Assembly: GCA_007134165.1 (NCBI GenBank) | Contig: SLLJ01000024.1 | Coordinates: 1 to 8,963 of the forward strand | Reading direction: 5' to 3' | Source of the DNA: Nitriliruptoraceae bacterium | Lineage (GTDB): Bacteria > Actinomycetota > Nitriliruptoria > Nitriliruptorales > Nitriliruptoraceae | DNA: 8,963 bases | Shown here: positions 6,030-8,963 of the stretch, in pieces | How the letters are laid out: the number at the start of each line of letters is the position of its first letter | Numbering within the stretch: the first letter of the stretch is position 1 | Notes under the pieces: generated by a model | What the model was told of the DNA's origin: nothing | Databases searched by the model: none | The model's input: the letters and a program-made list of their open reading frames with translations, nothing else | Made by a program: the position numbers and the translations under genes

Positions 6030-6078
6030 CACGGGCAGGCCGTACCCTGCCCGTGGGTGCCACTCTTGGCCGGCACCC
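6030..6078 (+). promoter_or_regulatory. Two adjacent stem-loops in the nfeD-floA leader
   Basis: Stem-loop A pairs CACGGGCAGG (6030-6039) with CCTGCCCGTG (6046-6055), 10 perfect bp around a 6-nt loop. Stem-loop B pairs GGGTGCC (6055-6061) with GGCACCC (6072-6078), 7 perfect bp around a 10-nt loop. They touch at G6055. A could end transcription of the PAS gene 90 bp upstream or serve as an operator, but no T-run follows. B lies about 28 nt before the nfeD start and could affect access to its G-rich ribosome binding site. The rest of the 166-bp gap (5941-6106) holds nothing else I can identify. Confidence 0.5.
6043..6048 (+). promoter_or_regulatory. Possible -10 element TACCCT for the nfeD-floA operon
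   Basis: TACCCT sits at the loop and right arm of stem-loop A, in the same 13-base context as the candidate at 3225-3230. Transcription near 6055 would give a leader of about 52 nt that carries stem-loop B and the ribosome binding site. No clear -35 element is seen. Confidence 0.35.
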
Positions 6079-6093
6079 CGAACCACCCGTCTT

Positions 6094-6100
6094 GGGGGGA
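6094..6100 (+). promoter_or_regulatory. G-rich ribosome binding site of nfeD
   Basis: GGGGGGA lies 6 nt before the ATG at 6107 and decides that start. An in-frame GTG at 6101 directly follows it and is too close to be used. The wider 11-mer TCTTGGGGGGA (6090-6100) is repeated before floA. Confidence 0.6.
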
Positions 6101-6106
6101 GTGCTG

Positions 6107-7696
6107 ATGCTGATCGCCGCACCCGCCCGGTCGCGCCTCGACCGCCGGGCCCCCGGTCCGGTCGCTCCCGGTACCCGGGCTCCGGACTCCTCCCACGGCA
6201 GGCCACGCCGGCGTGCGCTCACCGTGCTGGTGCTGGTGCTCGGAGCGGTGATCGCGACCATCGGCGCCGGGCGGGCGCTCGAGGACCCGCCGGTGCTGGT
6301 GGTCGACATCAGTGGCGAGATCGATCTGGGGCTGGTGCCCTTCGTCGACCGTGCGGTCGAGGATGCGGTGCAGGCGGAGGCCGAAGCCCTGATCGTGCGC
6401 ATCGATACGCCCGGCGGCCGACTCGACGCGGCGCTCGAGCTGCGCTCGACCCTGCTCGGCAGCCCGATTCCCACCATCGCCTTCATCGACCGCGAGGCGT
6501 TCTCGGCCGGTGCGCTCATCGCCATCGCCACCGAGCAGATCTACTACGCCCCCGGCGGCGTGATGGGGGCGGCCACCCCGGTCGACGGCGGCACTGGCGC
6601 TCCCGCCGACGAGAAGGTGGTCTCCGCCGTGCGCTCGACCTTCCGAGCCACCGCCGTCGAACGCGGCCGCGATCCCGACATCGCCGCCGCCATGGTCGAT
6701 GCCGACCTCGAGGTGGAGGGGGTGGTGGAGGCCGGCAAACTGCTGACCCTCACGGCCGCCGAGGCCCTCGAGACCGGCTTCGCGGAGGGCACCGCCACCG
6801 ACCTCGACGACCTGCTCGTGCAGCTGGGCCTCGACGACCGGCCGGTGATCCGTGCCGAGCAGAGCTTCGCGGAGTCGTTGGTGCGCTTCGTGACCAATCC
6901 GGTGCTCGCCTCGCTGCTGATCACCGTGGGCATCTACCTCGTGATCGGCGACCTGCTCAGCGGCGGGATCGGGGCAGCCGCGGGCATCGGCGTGTCGCTG
7001 CTTGCGGTGTTCTTCTGGGGACACCTGCTGGCCGGGCTGACCGGCTGGGAGGACATCGCCCTGGTCGCCCTGGGGGTGGTGCTCCTCCTCGTGGAGTTGC
7101 TGGTGCTCCCCGGTTTCGGCATCTTCGGGGTGCTGGGCCTCGCCGGGGTCCTCGGTGGGGCGTTCCTGGCGATGGTCAATCGGGACTTCGACTTCGTGGG
7201 CACTGAACAGCTGGTGCGGGCCGGGGGCACCATCGCCGCCTCGTTCGTCACGCTGACGGTGGCGGTGATGCTCACGATCAGGGCGCTCACCCGTCGGCAG
7301 GGCCCGCCCGGACTGGTGCTGCGCACGCAGCTGGGCTCTGGCCCGCCGGTCACCGAGCGCACCGAGTCCGGCTGGTTGCGGTGGTTCGGCGACTCCGGGG
7401 GGGTGCTCGAAGCCGACCGCATCGAACCGCCGCCGCCAGCCCCCGAGCCCGACACGAAGCCCGATCCCCCACCTGGCTCTTCACCGCAGGACACGGCCGA
7501 CCCCACGCCACGTGGACGGCCCTCTCTGGTCGGAGCGGTCGGTGTGACGCTCAGCGACCTGCGCCCAGCCGGGATCGCCGAGGTCGACGGCCAGCGCCTC
7601 GACGTGGTGACCGAGGGTGACTACCTCGGGGTGGGCACCGACATCGAGATCATCCGCGACGAAGGCTACCGCCGGGTGGTGCGCCGCCTGCGGTAG
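6107..7696 (+). CDS. nfeD: NfeD-family membrane protein with ClpP-class serine protease-like domain
   Basis: The 529-residue protein has a basic N-terminal arm, then a membrane or signal segment (about 37-54). An extracytoplasmic ClpP-class domain follows (about 61-245), with RIDTPGGRLDAA, then FSAGALIAIATEQ, where Ser133 fits the catalytic nucleophile, then GVMGAATPV. Lys170 in DEKVVSAVRS fits the catalytic lysine of the Ser-Lys dyad, and the conserved GRDPDIAAAMVD follows. Five hydrophobic segments (about 265-281, 287-308, 317-336, 338-357, 374-393) form the membrane region. A proline-rich linker (about 439-460) leads to a small NfeD OB-fold-like domain (about 472-529, VGAVGVTLSDLRPAGIAEV and onward). 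This is the long NfeD type, like B. subtilis YqeZ, which partners with flotillin-like FloA in membrane microdomains; floA follows here after 72 bp. The linker makes it about 90 residues longer than my recollection of YqeZ. The start is set by GGGGGGA, 6 nt upstream. Confidence 0.92.
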   Translation: MLIAAPARSRLDRRAPGPVAPGTRAPDSSHGRPRRRALTVLVLVLGAVIATIGAGRALEDPPVLVVDISGEIDLGLVPFVDRAVEDAVQAEAEALIVRIDTPGGRLDAALELRSTLLGSPIPTIAFIDREAFSAGALIAIATEQIYYAPGGVMGAATPVDGGTGAPADEKVVSAVRSTFRATAVERGRDPDIAAAMVDADLEVEGVVEAGKLLTLTAAEALETGFAEGTATDLDDLLVQLGLDDRPVIRAEQSFAESLVRFVTNPVLASLLITVGIYLVIGDLLSGGIGAAAGIGVSLLAVFFWGHLLAGLTGWEDIALVALGVVLLLVELLVLPGFGIFGVLGLAGVLGGAFLAMVNRDFDFVGTEQLVRAGGTIAASFVTLTVAVMLTIRALTRRQGPPGLVLRTQLGSGPPVTERTESGWLRWFGDSGGVLEADRIEPPPPAPEPDTKPDPPPGSSPQDTADPTPRGRPSLVGAVGVTLSDLRPAGIAEVDGQRLDVVTEGDYLGVGTDIEIIRDEGYRRVVRRLR

Positions 7697-7699
7697 CGT
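7694..7699 (+). promoter_or_regulatory. Weak candidate -10 element TAGCGT before floA
   Basis: TAGCGT fits TANNNT and overlaps the nfeD stop codon. It would allow some separate transcription of floA with a leader of about 63 nt. No -35 is seen, and a match over a TAG stop codon easily occurs by chance, so cotranscription with nfeD is the simpler reading. Confidence 0.2.
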
Positions 7700-7756
7700 G
7701 ACCGATCAGCCCGTCCACCCCGCACGTGGCCACCGAAGGTCTCTTGGGGGGACAAC

Positions 7757-7762
7757 GAGGAG
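7757..7762 (+). promoter_or_regulatory. Ribosome binding site of floA
   Basis: GAGGAG lies 6 nt before the ATG at 7769 and fixes that start. A G-run in the shared 11-mer TCTTGGGGGGA (7742-7752) lies just upstream and is too far away to be the ribosome binding site here. Confidence 0.65.
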
Positions 7763-7768
7763 TTCTGC

Positions 7769-8725
7769 ATGGAAGCCGCCGCCATCCCGTTCATCGTGCT
7801 GGGTACCGCCCTGGTGGTGGTCCTGTTCTTGTTCTTCTACTTCGTCCCCGTCGGGTTGTGGATCACCGCGCTGTTCTCCGGCGTGCGGGTCGGGCTCGGC
7901 ACCCTGATCGGGATGCGACTGCGCAAGGTCGTTCCCGGCGAGATCGTGCGGCCGCTGATCAGCGCCACCAAGGCCAACATCGACCTCGACATCGCCCAGA
8001 TGGAGGCGCACTACCTCGCCGGTGGTCGCGTCGGGACGGTCGTGGCGGCGCTGATCTCCGCCGACCGCGCCAACATCGCGCTGCCCTGGAAGCGCGCCAC
8101 GGCCATCGACCTCGCGGGACGTGACGTGCTGCAGGCCGTGCAGGTCAGTGTCAACCCCAAGGTCATCGAGACCCCCCGCATCGCTGCCGTCGCCAAGGAC
8201 GGCATCCAGGTCGTGGCCACCGCCAAGGTCACGGTGCGCGCGAACATCGAGCGGCTCGTCGGTGGCGCCGGTGAGGAGACCATCATCGCCCGCGTCGGCG
8301 AGGGCACGGTGTCGTCGATCGGGTCCGCGGACAACCACAAGGACGTGCTCGAGAACCCCGACGGCATCTCCAAGCGGGTGCTGGAACGGGGGCTTGACGC
8401 CGGGACCGCGTTCGAGATCCTCTCGATCGACATCGCCGACGTCGACATCGGCCGGAACATCGGTGCGGAGTTGCAGACCGACCAGGCCGAGGCGGACAAG
8501 AACATCGCCCAGGCCAAGGCCGAGGAGCGCCGAGCGATGGCCGTCGCCCGCGAGCAGGAGATGCGCGCCAAGGTCGTCGAGGCCGAGGCCGAGGTGCCAC
8601 TCGCGCTGGCCGAGGCGCTGCGCACCGGGAACCTCGGGGTGATGGACACCTACCGCATGGACAACATCCAGGCCGACACGCGGATGCGCGGCTCCATCGC
8701 CGGTGACGAAGACGCCGACCGCTGA
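7769..8725 (+). CDS. floA: Flotillin-like protein FloA (UPF0365/YqfA family)
   Basis: The 318-residue protein matches FloA over its whole length (about 331 residues in B. subtilis). A hydrophobic N-terminal hairpin (about 6-48) anchors it to the inner face of the membrane. Next is an SPFH-like region with KVVPGEIVRPLISATKAN, AHYLAGGRVGTVVAALISA, ANIALPWKRATAIDLAGRDV, AVQVSVNPKVIETP and GIQVVATAKVTVRANIERLV. A flotillin Glu/Ala-rich coiled-coil section (about 237-285) follows. The C-terminus MDTYRMDNIQADTRMRGSI is a family signature. FloA oligomerises into functional membrane microdomains that affect membrane fluidity and membrane-protein assembly. Its gene follows nfeD in many bacteria, as here, and the pair probably acts together. 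GAGGAG, 6 nt upstream, supports the start. The family is near-certain; the role in this organism is inferred. Confidence 0.95.
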   Translation: MEAAAIPFIVLGTALVVVLFLFFYFVPVGLWITALFSGVRVGLGTLIGMRLRKVVPGEIVRPLISATKANIDLDIAQMEAHYLAGGRVGTVVAALISADRANIALPWKRATAIDLAGRDVLQAVQVSVNPKVIETPRIAAVAKDGIQVVATAKVTVRANIERLVGGAGEETIIARVGEGTVSSIGSADNHKDVLENPDGISKRVLERGLDAGTAFEILSIDIADVDIGRNIGAELQTDQAEADKNIAQAKAEERRAMAVAREQEMRAKVVEAEAEVPLALAEALRTGNLGVMDTYRMDNIQADTRMRGSIAGDEDADR

Positions 8726-8736
8726 CGCTGCCAGCC

Positions 8737-8741
8737 AGGAG
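8737..8741 (+). promoter_or_regulatory. Ribosome binding site of the proline-rich third gene
   Basis: AGGAG lies 7 nt before the ATG at 8749. Together with the 23-bp gap after floA, it argues that the open frame beyond is a real gene in the same operon. Confidence 0.55.
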
Positions 8742-8748
8742 CCTGACG

Positions 8749-8963
8749 ATGTCCAGCCACATCCCCGGCCGGCCGCCGCCACCGGCCGCCGCCCAGCAGC
8801 CTCAACCGCTCCCCCCGCCCGATCCCCGACGGCGTCGCGACCTGCCCCCGCCCGGTGGCGCCAACTCACCGCCGGCCGCCGCCACGGCCCGGCCGGCCCC
8901 CGTCGCCCCCCGATCCCGCCCGGCACCGGCTGCGGCGCCAACCGCCCCGGCTCTGCGGCCCGA
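8749..8963 (+). CDS. Proline/alanine-rich protein, N-terminal part (3' truncated)
   Basis: An open frame starts at the ATG at 8749 and runs to the window end without a stop, showing 71 residues. It opens MSSHIPGRPPPPAAAQQPQP and stays rich in Pro, Ala and Arg, with no membrane segment or signal peptide visible. Such sequence usually forms a disordered N-terminal arm before a folded domain that would lie beyond the window. The strong AGGAG at 8737-8741 and the position 23 bp after floA support a third operon gene. In B. subtilis the pair is followed by the small gene yqfB, but nothing here shows relation to it. Function is unknown. The composition could also be a chance open frame in GC-rich DNA, which the ribosome binding site makes less likely. 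Confidence 0.6.
   Translation, partial: MSSHIPGRPPPPAAAQQPQPLPPPDPRRRRDLPPPGGANSPPAAATARPAPVAPRSRPAPAAAPTAPALRP

Noticed and set aside
5906..6106. N-terminal extension of NfeD by 67 residues
   Set aside because: The extension would overlap the PAS gene end, has no family similarity and crosses the stem-loops; GGGGGGA before 6107 gives a better start.
5837..7024. 395-residue minus-strand open frame through the nfeD leader
   Set aside because: It is a shadow of the nfeD frame with a His/Gln/Gly-rich translation and no start signal.
7706..8941. 411-residue minus-strand open frame
   Set aside because: It is antisense to floA, whose protein is unmistakable.
1..8963. Defence system, prophage, transposon or biosynthetic cluster
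   Set aside because: No nuclease, integrase, transposase, toxin-antitoxin or biosynthetic core gene is seen; the genes present are ordinary chromosomal families.

Overview
The window is very GC-rich, with codon third positions almost always G or C. Its upstream motifs look like the TANNNT -10 elements of Actinomycetota. Gene content (FdhF/YdeP-type molybdopterin oxidoreductase, tandem-domain universal stress protein, META-domain lipoprotein, membrane-fused spermidine-synthase-like protein, PAS protein, NfeD plus FloA) fits a free-living, high-GC Gram-positive bacterium. An Actinomycetota or Acidimicrobiia-like source is an inference from composition and gene families, not a demonstrated placement. 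I see no mobile element, CRISPR array, tRNA or rRNA.

Layout. Positions 1-677 hold the 3' end of a molybdopterin oxidoreductase gene (+). It is followed 29 bp later by a two-domain universal stress protein (707-1597, +), whose C-terminus is a collagen-like Gly-Glu-Pro repeat. A two-META-domain lipoprotein follows (1641-2474, +). Converging on it with only 10 bp between stop codons is a multi-pass membrane protein of unknown function (2485-3165, -). That gene is divergent from a fused membrane/spermidine-synthase-like protein (3239-4720, +). The 73-bp divergent spacer contains a near-perfect nested palindrome (3166-3216). Next comes a PAS-only sensor protein (4765-5940, +). After a 166-bp leader with two adjacent stem-loops come an NfeD-type membrane ClpP-class protease-like protein (6107-7696, +) and its usual partner, flotillin-like FloA (7769-8725, +). 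A proline-rich protein begins at 8749 and runs off the window. No stretch longer than 300 bp lacks a gene; the longest gap is 5941-6106.

How the genes relate. The clearest functional unit is nfeD-floA, a conserved pair (yqeZ-yqfA in Bacillus subtilis) linked to membrane microdomains and envelope stress. The third, proline-rich gene has a strong ribosome binding site 23 bp behind floA and probably belongs to the same operon. The oxidoreductase and stress-protein genes are neighbours, but a TAGGCT element over the oxidoreductase stop codon suggests the stress gene can be transcribed alone. The rest reads as ordinary chromosomal housekeeping and accessory genes. I found no convincing new multi-gene system. 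The most unusual signals are the nested palindrome at 3166-3216, the structured nfeD-floA leader, and several family members with atypical parts: a sensor without an output domain, a synthase-like protein lacking a canonical second Asp, and an NfeD with a long proline-rich linker.
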